The notes beneath the pieces were generated by a model. That model was given only the letters and a program-made list of their open reading frames with translations, made no database searches and was not told the origin of the DNA. Below, in pieces: positions 18,557 to 26,516 of a DNA stretch of 64,000 bases (positions are counted from its first letter, which is position 1; each line of letters begins with the position of its first letter). The DNA comes from Hyphomonadaceae bacterium (GTDB lineage: Bacteria > Pseudomonadota > Alphaproteobacteria > Caulobacterales > Hyphomonadaceae), in NCBI GenBank assembly GCA_022844345.1, contig JALHLU010000002.1, forward strand, positions 124,001 through 188,000, read 5' to 3'. A program made the position numbers and the translations under genes.

Positions 18557-19150
18557 CTACGATCCCGCCAGCATCTCCCGCACCGGCGCGAAGGTGCGCC
18601 TGTGCGCCGGGCTGGGGCCGAGGCGCTTCAGCGCTTCGATGTGCATCGCCGAGCCATAGCCCTTGTGCTGCGAGAAGCCGTAGCCGGGATATTGAGCGCA
18701 GAGGTCTACCATCACCGCGTCGCGTGCGGTCTTGGCGAGGATGGAGGCGGCGGAGATGGCGGGCTCGAGGGCGTCGCCGCCGATGATGCAGGTGATCCTG
18801 CACGACAGCGGGGGCGGGTCCTTGCCATCGACGAGGGCGAGGGTGGGGGCAAGCTGCAGGCCCTTGAAGGCACGCTTCATGGCGAGGAAGTTGGCCTGGC
18901 GGATGTTGTGTTCGTCGATCTCCTCGACGCTGGCCCAGCCGACGGCCCAGGCAAGGGCGTATTCCCGGATCAGGGGGGCTAGGGTGTCTCGCTTCTTTTC
19001 CGTGAGTTGTTTGGAGTCGTTGAGGCCCATGATCGGGCGGGCTGGGTCGAGCACCACGGCGGCCGCGCAGACGGGGCCGGCCAGGGGGCCGCGCCCGGCT
19101 TCATCAATACCGCAGATAATCTCGACAATGGCTGGCTCGAACAAGTCCAT
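18557..19150 (-). CDS. rnhB: Ribonuclease HII
   Basis: It removes RNA from RNA-DNA hybrids and single ribonucleotides from DNA. It is 197 aa from the chosen start [27 protein letters not shown]; longer in-frame starts up to 19336 would read through the neighbouring gene's coding region. The DEAGRG motif supplies the first two acidic ligands, followed by [21 protein letters not shown] and [12 protein letters not shown]. The C-terminus has [11 protein letters not shown]. It is divergent from the quinone oxidoreductase gene (52-bp gap) and convergent with the Imm11-like gene. Confidence 0.95.
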   Translation of the reverse strand: MDLFEPAIVEIICGIDEAGRGPLAGPVCAAAVVLDPARPIMGLNDSKQLTEKKRDTLAPLIREYALAWAVGWASVEEIDEHNIRQANFLAMKRAFKGLQLAPTLALVDGKDPPPLSCRITCIIGGDALEPAISAASILAKTARDAVMVDLCAQYPGYGFSQHKGYGSAMHIEALKRLGPSPAHRRTFAPVREMLAGS

Positions 19151-19202
19151 GGAAGGGGTTAGACATGAGTCTGACGCCCTCCGGCAACCTGACGAGGTCC
19201 CC

Positions 19203-20177
19203 ATGTCCACAACTGACGTCATCCGCATCCACAAGCATGGCGGGCCGGAGGAGATGGTGTTCGAGCAAGTGGACCTGCCGCCGCCGGGGGCCGGGCAGGT
19301 GCAGCTGAAGCAGACGGCGATCGGGCTCAACTTCATCGACGTCTATACGCGCACGGGGCTTTATCCCGGGCCGACGCCGGCGGTGCTGGGCGTCGAGGCG
19401 GCGGGCGTGGTAGAGGCGCTGGGCGAGGGTGTGCGCGACCTCAAGGTTGGCGACCGGGTGGTCTATAACGGGCTGCCGGGGGCGTATGCTTCGCATCGCA
19501 ATGCACCCGCCGAGAAGATGATCGTCATCCCGGAAGGCGTGAAGGACGAGGATGCGGCGGCGGTGTTCCTCAAGGGGCTGACGGTGTGGATGCTGATCTT
19601 CGAGATCAGGCGGCTCAATCCCGGCGAGACGATCCTGGTGTGGGCGGCGGCGGGCGGCGTGGGGTCGATCCTGGTGCCGTGGGCCAATGCGCTGGGCGCG
19701 CGCGTGATCGGCGTGGTGTCGACGCCGGAGAAGGCGGCGCTGGCGAAGGAGTATGGCTGCTGGGAGACCATCCTGGCGAGCGAGGATGTGCCCGCGCGCG
19801 TGAAGGAGCTGACGGGTGGCAAGGGCGTGCCGGTTGTCTATGACAGCGTCGGCAAGACGTCGGCCGAGCCGAGCCTGAGGTCGCTGCAGCCGCGTGGGTG
19901 GTTCGTGACGTATGGCAACGCGTCGGGGCCGGCTGATCCAATTCCGCCGGCGCGGCTCAATCAGGGCGGGTCGCTGATCATGACGCGGCCGGGGCTGTTC
20001 CACTTCACGAAGGAGCGGGCTGATCTTGAACGAGGCGCAGCGGCGCTGTGGGGCGCGATGCGGGCAGGCGCCGTTCGGGCGGATGTGCGCCAGCGCTTTG
20101 CCCTAAGAGACGCAGCGGAGGCGCATCGCGCGCTTGAGGGTCGCAAGACCAGCGGCGCGACCATCCTGCTTCCATGA
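19203..20177 (+). CDS. NADPH:quinone oxidoreductase, zinc-free MDR family
   Basis: This medium-chain dehydrogenase/reductase of 324 aa is similar to quinone reductase Qor (zeta-crystallin type). The N-terminal GroES-like domain has [14 protein letters not shown] and [16 protein letters not shown]. The NADP-binding Rossmann fold carries [24 protein letters not shown]. The catalytic zinc cysteine and structural zinc cluster of alcohol dehydrogenases are absent, as expected for Qor. The ATG at 19203 gives the family start. Its stop overlaps the CPBP gene start by four bases. It likely reduces quinones by single-electron transfer; the true substrate is not readable. Confidence 0.9.
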   Translation: MSTTDVIRIHKHGGPEEMVFEQVDLPPPGAGQVQLKQTAIGLNFIDVYTRTGLYPGPTPAVLGVEAAGVVEALGEGVRDLKVGDRVVYNGLPGAYASHRNAPAEKMIVIPEGVKDEDAAAVFLKGLTVWMLIFEIRRLNPGETILVWAAAGGVGSILVPWANALGARVIGVVSTPEKAALAKEYGCWETILASEDVPARVKELTGGKGVPVVYDSVGKTSAEPSLRSLQPRGWFVTYGNASGPADPIPPARLNQGGSLIMTRPGLFHFTKERADLERGAAALWGAMRAGAVRADVRQRFALRDAAEAHRALEGRKTSGATILLP

Positions 20178-21121
20178 CGGACCATCCGTTTCATCAGTGG
20201 GTGGCGGCGGCGCAGCCGAAGGCGGAAGCGTGGCGGACGGCGCTTGGCTTTGTCCTGATCCTGGTCGTGTGGTTCATTTGGACATTGGCGTTCACGCTCG
20301 TCGCCATTGGCGGCGGTCTGGTCACGCCGGAGATGCTGGGCGCGGATGCAGCGGCCTCTTCGCGTTTCCTGTCGTTCACCGAAGCGGCGGTGCTGATGGG
20401 GGTGATTTTCGCAACATTCTGGGGACTATGGCTTGGCGTGTGGCTGGTGCTGAAGTGGTTGCACGGACGCCGACTGGCGAGCGCGCTATCGCATGATGGT
20501 CGCTGGAACCACGGGCAGTTCGGCTTGGGGATGGCGTTAGCGACCGCCTATCTGGCGGTGGGGTTCGGCTATGCGGCGGCGACGGGGAATGCGCCCGTTC
20601 AGGCAGAGTTGAACTTCGGGCAGTGGATGGTCGCGATGGTTCCGCTGGCGCTGCTGATCCTGATCCAGAGCGCGGGCGAGGAGATCGTGTTTCGCGGATA
20701 CCTGCCGCAGCAGCTGGCGGCGCGGTGGAAGCATCCGCTGATGTGGGGATTCCTGCCTGCATTTGTCTTCGGGCTCGCGCATTCGATGAACGGGCGGCCG
20801 CTGGACGCGTTCGCGATCTACTATGTTGTGGCGGCGACGATTCTGGGCCTCGTGATGATGGCGATGGTCTGGCGCACGGGGTCGCTTGCGGCGGCGATGG
20901 GATTCCATTTCGCCAACAATTTCGGCGCCATTCTCGTTGTGGGAATTGCAGGAGTCGGACAGCCAGTGTCGCTGTTCACGTGGGCGCCATCGCAGGCGAT
21001 GGCGGGGGCGTCAGCAGACGTGCTGATGCTGGGGTTACTGCTCGCCTTCGTGCTGTCGCCGTTTGCGCCGTTGCCGAAAGGTCAGCCCCTGCGCAGGAAA
21101 GATACGCGCGCGGCGCCGTAG
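20174..21121 (+). CDS. CPBP-family intramembrane glutamic protease (Abi/CAAX-like)
   Basis: The product is a polytopic membrane protein of 315 aa with about eight hydrophobic segments. The CPBP active-site motif is complete: SAGEEIVFRGYLPQ with Glu169-Glu170 and Arg174, then FGLAHSMNG with His about 202, and MGFHFANNFGAIL near the C-terminal end. Related proteins include type II CAAX proteases and bacteriocin-immunity (Abi) proteins; the bacterial substrates are mostly unknown. It is coupled to the upstream oxidoreductase by ATGA. Its last 40 bases overlap the 3' end of rsmD on the opposite strand. Confidence 0.9.
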   Translation: MTDHPFHQWVAAAQPKAEAWRTALGFVLILVVWFIWTLAFTLVAIGGGLVTPEMLGADAAASSRFLSFTEAAVLMGVIFATFWGLWLGVWLVLKWLHGRRLASALSHDGRWNHGQFGLGMALATAYLAVGFGYAAATGNAPVQAELNFGQWMVAMVPLALLILIQSAGEEIVFRGYLPQQLAARWKHPLMWGFLPAFVFGLAHSMNGRPLDAFAIYYVVAATILGLVMMAMVWRTGSLAAAMGFHFANNFGAILVVGIAGVGQPVSLFTWAPSQAMAGASADVLMLGLLLAFVLSPFAPLPKGQPLRRKDTRAAP

Positions 21122-21645
21122 ATTCGGCTGTCGATTATCTCCCAGCCGGGGGCTGCGAGTTCGGGTTCATCCGATCCTGTTTCAGCGACGACGAGGGCTT
21201 CGGGGGCCAGCCACTGGCCGGAGGCGAGTTGCTGCAGCGCGGGCGCGATCAGGCCTTGCCGATAGGGCGGATCGAGAAAAACGAGATTGAACGGCGCGCC
21301 GACGCCGGCGGGCTTGGGGCCGAGGTCGGTGGCCGACCGGCGGTGGATGCGCGTGGCGCCGAAGAGCTGGAACGCCTCGACATTCTCCCGGATGCAGCCG
21401 CGCGCCGAGGCATCTGTTTCAACGAAAAGACAGAACGCGGCGCCGCGCGAGATGGCTTCGAAGCCGAGCGAGCCGGAGCCGGCGAAGGCGTCGATGACGC
21501 GGGCGCCGTCGAGCGGCGGCGCCCAGTCGGCGTGGGCGAGGATGTTGAACAGGGACTCGCGCGCGCGGTCGGAGGTGGGGCGCGTGGCCCGGCCGTCCGG
21601 CGCCTTGATGGTTCGTCCCTTAAGCTTGCCGCCAATGATGCGCAT
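21082..21645 (-). CDS. rsmD: 16S rRNA (guanine966-N2)-methyltransferase
   Basis: It methylates G966 of 16S rRNA using S-adenosylmethionine. It is 187 aa from MRIIGGKLKGRTIKAP, the usual family start; the longer frame to 21852 is antisense to tadA. Landmarks are RPTSDRARESLFNIL, the SAM-binding VIDAFAGSGSLGFEAISRGA and the catalytic NPPY-type motif as FLDPPY. The 3' end overlaps the convergent CPBP gene by 40 bp. It is divergent from tadA. The short gap carries a TAGCAT/ATGCTA dyad (21657-21680). Confidence 0.95.
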   Translation of the reverse strand: MRIIGGKLKGRTIKAPDGRATRPTSDRARESLFNILAHADWAPPLDGARVIDAFAGSGSLGFEAISRGAAFCLFVETDASARGCIRENVEAFQLFGATRIHRRSATDLGPKPAGVGAPFNLVFLDPPYRQGLIAPALQQLASGQWLAPEALVVAETGSDEPELAAPGWEIIDSRIYGAARVSFLRRG

Positions 21646-21689
21646 GGACGCCGATCTAGCATCCCGCCGCCGAAATGCTATGGGGCGGC

Positions 21690-22151
21690 ATGGCCGGTGA
21701 GTTCGACCTTGAGATGATGCAGCGGGCGATTGGGCTTGCACGCGCGGCGGCGGCGGCGGGCGAGACGCCGGTCGGGGCCGTGCTGGTCGATCCCGCGACG
21801 GGCGAGGTGGTGGCCGAGGCGCACAACCAGCCCATCGGCTGTAGTGATCCAACGGCGCATGCCGAGGTTCTGGCGATGCGCGCTGCGGGGGCGAGGCTGG
21901 GCAATTATCGCCTGACGGGCCTGACGCTGTACGTGACGCTGGAGCCGTGTGCGATGTGCGCGGGCGCGATCAGCCATGCGCGGATCGGGCGCGTTGTATA
22001 CGGCGCGGACGATGTGAAAGGCGGGGCGGTGGCCCATGGGCCGCGCTTCTTCGAGCAGCCGACATGCCACTCGCGGCCACAGGTGACGGGCGGCGTGATG
22101 GGGGAAGATGCGTCGATGCTGCTGAAGGAGTTTTTCCGGGCGCGGCGTTAG
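21690..22151 (+). CDS. tadA: tRNA-specific adenosine deaminase (A34 to inosine)
   Basis: This zinc-dependent deaminase makes inosine at the wobble position of tRNA-Arg(ACG). It is 153 aa from MAGEFDLEMM; an ATG 15 bases earlier is an alternative. The zinc site is HAE (residues 57-59, THAHAEVLAMR-type context) with PCAMCAGAISHARI supplying the two cysteines. The remainder, VVYGADDVKGGAVAHGPRFF, is typical. It is divergent from rsmD. Its stop overlaps the stop of the convergent DUF3298 gene by four bases. Confidence 0.95.
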   Translation: MAGEFDLEMMQRAIGLARAAAAAGETPVGAVLVDPATGEVVAEAHNQPIGCSDPTAHAEVLAMRAAGARLGNYRLTGLTLYVTLEPCAMCAGAISHARIGRVVYGADDVKGGAVAHGPRFFEQPTCHSRPQVTGGVMGEDASMLLKEFFRARR

Positions 22152-23080
22152 TTGGCGTCAAACGGCGGCGCGGTTCCGGCAAACATGCCTTTGAATTCCG
22201 GCTTCAGGTCTTCAGCGAAGACTTCGTGTGGGATGATGACTTCGTAGGAGCCTTCCGAGTAAGAGCCCACCGCGTACGGATCAAAGTAAACATAGAGACC
22301 GCCGAACTTGTCAGCGACGCTGGAGGGGGCGAGGGCGATGCTCGCATCTTCGAGACGGACGTTCGCGTTCGGACCCGCGCAGACGATCGGCTCGTCCATG
22401 ACGGTGGCGCTGTCGATGCGGGCGAGTTTCTCCTTCTTGAGTGCTTCGCACGTCGCGATGACGACGGCGGGCGAGAAGCCCTTGCCGAAGCGAAGGAGTT
22501 TCGAGAACTCCATCTCCTCGCCCGTCTTCGCGTTGGCGAGACGGGTGTCCGTGTTGCCCATTCCGTGGGCGCCGCCCGTGAAACGATAGAGCGTACCGAC
22601 CAGACTGATCAGATCGCCTGATCGCGCGAGCGGTTTCCACTCGAGCTGGTATTCCCACGTCATGGGCGTCTGGCCGTTGGCCTTCGCTTCGGCGTGGAAC
22701 TCCTGCGCTTCCTTTTTTGTCTTGGCCAGGAGGTCGTCCGCCTCCTTCCGGAGTTTGGCGAGGACCGGGTCGCCCGGCTCGCCCTGTGGCAGCGCAGCGC
22801 TGAACGACAGGCTTGGATCGGAGAAGGCGATGGCGCCCGGCGCGATGGCCTCGCCCGGGGTTGGCGGCTCAGGCGGTTGCGGTGAGAGGGATTGGGCCGA
22901 GACGATGGGATCGGATCCCGGGGGCTGTGCGGCGAGTTCAGCGTTGGCGGCGGGTGCGCCGTCCGGCGAGCTGCCCGAAGTGCCCGTGGAGATCATGACC
23001 GCGCCGACGGCGGCGGCAACCGCAACGCCGCTGAATCCCATGGCGATGGCCGCCATTGGCAGTTTGCGTTTCTCGGTCAT
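22148..23080 (-). CDS. DUF3298/DUF4163-like exported protein
   Basis: The product has 310 aa with one N-terminal hydrophobic segment (MAAIAMGFSGVAVAAAVGAVMIS) after the charged start MTEKRKLP, consistent with a signal anchor. A Pro/Gly/Ser linker follows to about residue 85. The globular part contains WEYQLEWKPLARSGDLISLVGTLYRFTGGAHGMGNT, and the FTGGAHG motif is typical of DUF3298 (found with PdaC/RsiV-like proteins). Then come EEMEFSKLLRF, YVYFDPYAVGSYSEGSYEVIIPHE. The domain usually faces outside the cytoplasm, and its role here is unknown. It lies 22 bp downstream of ubiA and is likely cotranscribed. Confidence 0.82.
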   Translation of the reverse strand: MTEKRKLPMAAIAMGFSGVAVAAAVGAVMISTGTSGSSPDGAPAANAELAAQPPGSDPIVSAQSLSPQPPEPPTPGEAIAPGAIAFSDPSLSFSAALPQGEPGDPVLAKLRKEADDLLAKTKKEAQEFHAEAKANGQTPMTWEYQLEWKPLARSGDLISLVGTLYRFTGGAHGMGNTDTRLANAKTGEEMEFSKLLRFGKGFSPAVVIATCEALKKEKLARIDSATVMDEPIVCAGPNANVRLEDASIALAPSSVADKFGGLYVYFDPYAVGSYSEGSYEVIIPHEVFAEDLKPEFKGMFAGTAPPFDAN

Positions 23081-23102
23081 GGTCGAATCTCCGGCCCCGG
23101 CT

Positions 23103-24047
23103 TCAGCCGGTTATTGTCCAGAACGGCGCTGCAATGAAGGCCCAGACTGCAAACAGCAGCACCCCTGCGTCGCGGTTGGCGCGGAAGAGAACCAGGGCGA
23201 GGCGCCCGTTCGCAGCGTCGGTGCGTTGCGCCTGCTGGAGCAAGTGGAGGGCGAAGGGGAGTGTGGCGAGGGCGCCCCACGCGCCAGCCGTCAGCCAGCC
23301 GGCGGTGGCGCACAGGGCAATGCAGAGCGCATAGATCGCCGCAACGGCCGGACGGACGGCCGAGCCAAAGCGGCGGGCAGTTGATCTGACGCCAACCAAA
23401 GCGTCGTCCTCCAGGTCCTGGATGGCATAGATCGTGTCGTAGCCCAGGGTCCATAGGACGAGGCCGGCATAGAGCAGGAAGTCGGCCGTCGTGAGTTCGC
23501 CGCGGGCGGACGCTGCCGCGACCAGCACGCCCCAGTTGAATGTGAGCCCCAGCCAGATCTGGGGCCACCAGGTGATGCGCTTCATCAGGGGGTAGAGCGC
23601 GACCATGGGAATGGAGCCGAGTGCGACCAGCTTGGCGAAATCCGGCAGGCAAAGCAGGACAGCCAGCCCCACGAGGCACTGGATCAGTAGCCATGCCCAG
23701 GCCTTCTTCAGCGATACGGCGCCGGAGGGCAGCGGGCGAAGGGCGGTGCGCGCAACTTTCGCGTCGATGTCGCGATCGAGGATGTCGTTGTAGGTGCAGC
23801 CGGCGCCGCGCATGGCGACGGAGCCGATGAAGAACAGCAAGCCGAGAAGCGCGTCGCCGGGCACAAAGCCTGCTGGCATGCGCGCGAGGGCGAGACCGAT
23901 GAGGCAGGGCAGCGCCAGCAGCCAGAACCCGGCCGGACGATCATAGCGCGACAGCTGGAGATAGGGCCGGGCGAAAGCAGGCGCGCGGCTGACCCATGAG
24001 CCGCGAACGGCGTCGGCTGGGCTGGCGGGGGGCGCGGGCTGGTTCAA
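23103..24047 (-). CDS. ubiA: 4-hydroxybenzoate polyprenyltransferase
   Basis: This inner-membrane enzyme attaches the polyprenyl tail to 4-hydroxybenzoate in ubiquinone synthesis. It is 314 aa with about eight membrane segments. The first aspartate-rich motif is exact: CTYNDILDRDID, with Asn87, Asp88, Asp91 and Asp95, followed by VARTALRPLPSG. The second is in LGYDTIYAIQDLEDDALVGVRSTARRFG. PYLQLSRYDRPAGFWLLALP precedes the first motif as in the family. It is divergent from rsmE with a 73-bp gap. Ubiquinone would also serve the cytochrome chain encoded later in the window. Confidence 0.95.
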   Translation of the reverse strand: MNQPAPPASPADAVRGSWVSRAPAFARPYLQLSRYDRPAGFWLLALPCLIGLALARMPAGFVPGDALLGLLFFIGSVAMRGAGCTYNDILDRDIDAKVARTALRPLPSGAVSLKKAWAWLLIQCLVGLAVLLCLPDFAKLVALGSIPMVALYPLMKRITWWPQIWLGLTFNWGVLVAAASARGELTTADFLLYAGLVLWTLGYDTIYAIQDLEDDALVGVRSTARRFGSAVRPAVAAIYALCIALCATAGWLTAGAWGALATLPFALHLLQQAQRTDAANGRLALVLFRANRDAGVLLFAVWAFIAAPFWTITG

Positions 24048-24120
24048 TGGACGTCCTTGCAGTGCGGTCCGTTGCCGGCAGGACCTTGGCAGGCAGTTCG
24101 GGCCGATATAGCGCAGGGAT

Positions 24121-24891
24121 ATGAGCGCGACACCCCGGCTTCATGTCGCCCCTGACCTCGCGGCAGGGGAGACCATCAGCATCGACGGCGACCAGGCGCA
24201 CTACCTCTCTCGGGTAATGCGGCTGGACACAGGCGATGCCGTTCGCGTCTTCAACGGCCGGCACGGGGAGTTCGCGGCGACGATCACCGAGGCGGGCAAA
24301 TCCACCGTCCGGCTGATGCTGGGCGAGCAGACACGGCAACAGGCGGCGGCGCCGGATCTGTGGTTGCTGTTCGCGCCCCTGAAGAAGGACCGGACGGATT
24401 TCGTGGTGGAGAAGGCGGTTGAGCTGGGCGTGGCCGAGATCCTGCCCGTACTGACCGAGCGCACCAATTCGGAGAATGTGCGCGTTGACCGGCTGGGCCG
24501 GCTGGCGGTGGAGGCAGCCGAACAGACCGAACGGCTGGACGTGCCGCCGGTGCGCGAGGCGCAGAAGCTCTACCCGTTGCTGGACAAGTGGCCGGTGGGG
24601 CGGACGCTCATTTTTGCGGATGAGGCTGGCGATGAAACCGGCAGGCCGTGGGGCGGAGATGCAGGCCGGGCGATGCCGCTGGAGACGGCCTTGCGCGAGA
24701 TGGCGGATGGCCCGGCGGCGATTCTCATTGGGCCGGAAGGGGGATTCTCCGGCGCCGAACGGACGCGGCTCAGGTCGTTACCTTTCGTCCGCGCCGTTGG
24801 GTTGGGGCCGCGAATCCTGCGCGCGGAGACGGCTGCCGTTGCGTCACTTGCGTTGTGGCAAGCCATCAGAGGGGATTGGCGCCCGGTTTAG
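24121..24891 (+). CDS. rsmE: 16S rRNA (uracil1498-N3)-methyltransferase
   Basis: This SPOUT-fold methyltransferase for U1498 of 16S rRNA has 256 aa. The N-terminal PUA-like region has DGDQAHYLSRVMRLDTGDAVRVFNG. The core has LKKDRTDFVVEKAVELGVAEILPVLTERT. The knotted SAM site shows ILIGPEGGFSGAE and LGPRILRAETAAVASLALWQ. In many alphaproteobacteria it is followed by gshA, as here after about 115 bp. That gap holds a GACGCC/GGCGTC stem (24937-24955). Confidence 0.95.
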   Translation: MSATPRLHVAPDLAAGETISIDGDQAHYLSRVMRLDTGDAVRVFNGRHGEFAATITEAGKSTVRLMLGEQTRQQAAAPDLWLLFAPLKKDRTDFVVEKAVELGVAEILPVLTERTNSENVRVDRLGRLAVEAAEQTERLDVPPVREAQKLYPLLDKWPVGRTLIFADEAGDETGRPWGGDAGRAMPLETALREMADGPAAILIGPEGGFSGAERTRLRSLPFVRAVGLGPRILRAETAAVASLALWQAIRGDWRPV

Positions 24892-25006
24892 GTGAAGACT
24901 GCCAAGCGATAGTTTTCCTTCACAAATCGAACATTTGACGCCCCTGTCTGGCGTCCTTAAGCGGGCGTACCTATTTCGCTGGACGGACCAGCCTGGGACG
25001 CAGCGC

Positions 25007-26383
25007 ATGACGACACCCACTCGTGAGATCGACGAGTCCGCGCCGCGTATCGCGGGCAAGCGCGAACTCGTGGAAAGACTGGCGGGCGGCGCGAAGCCGA
25101 AGACCCAATGGCGGATCGGCACCGAACACGAGAAGTTCGGCTTCATCGAAGGCGCGCTGCAGCCTGTGCCCTATGAGGGGCCGGCTTCGATCAAGGCCCT
25201 GCTGGAAGGCATTTCCCGGAAATTCGGCTGGGAGCCGATCATTGAGGGCGGCTATATCATCGGCCTCAAGAAGGATGGCGCCAGCATCAGCCTGGAGCCG
25301 GGCGGGCAGTTCGAGCTTTCGGGCGCGCCGCTGGAGGATGTCCACCAGACCGCCGCCGAGATCGCCTCCCACATGCGCGAGACGCGCGAGGTGGCGGGCG
25401 CCATGGGTGTTGAATTCCTCGGGCTGGGGTTTTCGCCCCTGTGGTCATTCGACGAGACGCCGTCGATGCCAAAGGGCCGCTATGGGATCATGAAGGCCTA
25501 CATGGAGAAGGTCGGCCGGCTGGGGCGGCAGATGATGTACCGCTCCTGCACCGTGCAGACGAATCTCGACTTCGGGTCTGAAGCCGACATGGTGAAGAAG
25601 TTGCGCGTGAGCCTTGCGCTGCAGCCAATCGCGACAGCGCTCTTCGCGAACTCGCCGTTTGCAGAAGGCCGGACGAATGGCTTCCTCAGCTATCGCTCGC
25701 ATGTGTGGATGGACACAGACCCTGATCGCACAGGCATGCTGCCGTTTGCTTTCGACGACGGCTTTGGCTTCGAGCAGTATGTGGACTATGCGCTCGACGT
25801 GCCGATGTATTTCGTGCGGCGTGCGGGCAAGTATATCGACGCCTCGGGACTGTCGTTCCGGGACTTCATGGCTGGCAAGCTGCCCATTCTGCCGGGCGAG
25901 ACGCCGGCGATGGACGATTTCGACGACCACCTGTCGACCATTTTCCCCGAAGTACGGCTGAAGACTTTCCTCGAGATGCGCGGTGCGGACGCGGGACCTG
26001 AGGCGACGCTTTCGGCGCTGTCCGCGTTCTGGGTCGGATTGCTCTATGACGAGGCGGCCCTGGATGGGGCCTGGGAGTTGGTGAAGACGTGGACGGCGGC
26101 CGACCGGCAGTCGCTGCGCGCCAGCGTGCCGACAATGGGCCTCAAGGCGCCGGTGGCGGGACGTAGCGCGCAGGACGTGGCGAAGGATGCGCTGGCGCTG
26201 GCGGCGGCGGGTCTCAAGCGGCGCAAGCGGCTGGACGCGAAGGGGCGCGACGAGGGCGTGCATCTTGCCGGCCCGATGGAGATCGCCGAAAGCGGCGTGA
26301 CACAGGCCGAGCGGCTGCTGGAGGCCTATCACGGGCCCTGGAAGCGCGACATCCGGCGTACCTTTGCCGAGGTGCTCACCTAG
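25007..26383 (+). CDS. gshA: Glutamate-cysteine ligase (alphaproteobacterial/plant type)
   Basis: It makes gamma-glutamylcysteine, the first step of glutathione synthesis. It is 458 aa and belongs to the GCS2-like class shared by alphaproteobacteria and plants. Markers are WRIGTEHEKFGF, GASISLEPGGQFELSGAP, MYRSCTVQTNLDF and WMDTDPDRTGMLPF. The ATG at 25007 gives the usual N-terminus. A TTG at 24935 would add 24 residues that overlap what looks like promoter sequence, including TTGACG at 24935-24940. It follows rsmE in the same direction. No gshB is in view. Confidence 0.94.
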   Translation: MTTPTREIDESAPRIAGKRELVERLAGGAKPKTQWRIGTEHEKFGFIEGALQPVPYEGPASIKALLEGISRKFGWEPIIEGGYIIGLKKDGASISLEPGGQFELSGAPLEDVHQTAAEIASHMRETREVAGAMGVEFLGLGFSPLWSFDETPSMPKGRYGIMKAYMEKVGRLGRQMMYRSCTVQTNLDFGSEADMVKKLRVSLALQPIATALFANSPFAEGRTNGFLSYRSHVWMDTDPDRTGMLPFAFDDGFGFEQYVDYALDVPMYFVRRAGKYIDASGLSFRDFMAGKLPILPGETPAMDDFDDHLSTIFPEVRLKTFLEMRGADAGPEATLSALSAFWVGLLYDEAALDGAWELVKTWTAADRQSLRASVPTMGLKAPVAGRSAQDVAKDALALAAAGLKRRKRLDAKGRDEGVHLAGPMEIAESGVTQAERLLEAYHGPWKRDIRRTFAEVLT

Positions 26384-26516
26384 AGGGCAGGCGGACGAAT
26401 TCCGTTGCCTTGGCCATGTTGGGGCAAGTCCTTCCCCGAGGCCGGCCATTTCCGGGCTTGAGCCTGCGCCAACCGCGTGATGATCATGCCTCTCAAGAGA
26501 GATCGCCGAGGGGCCT

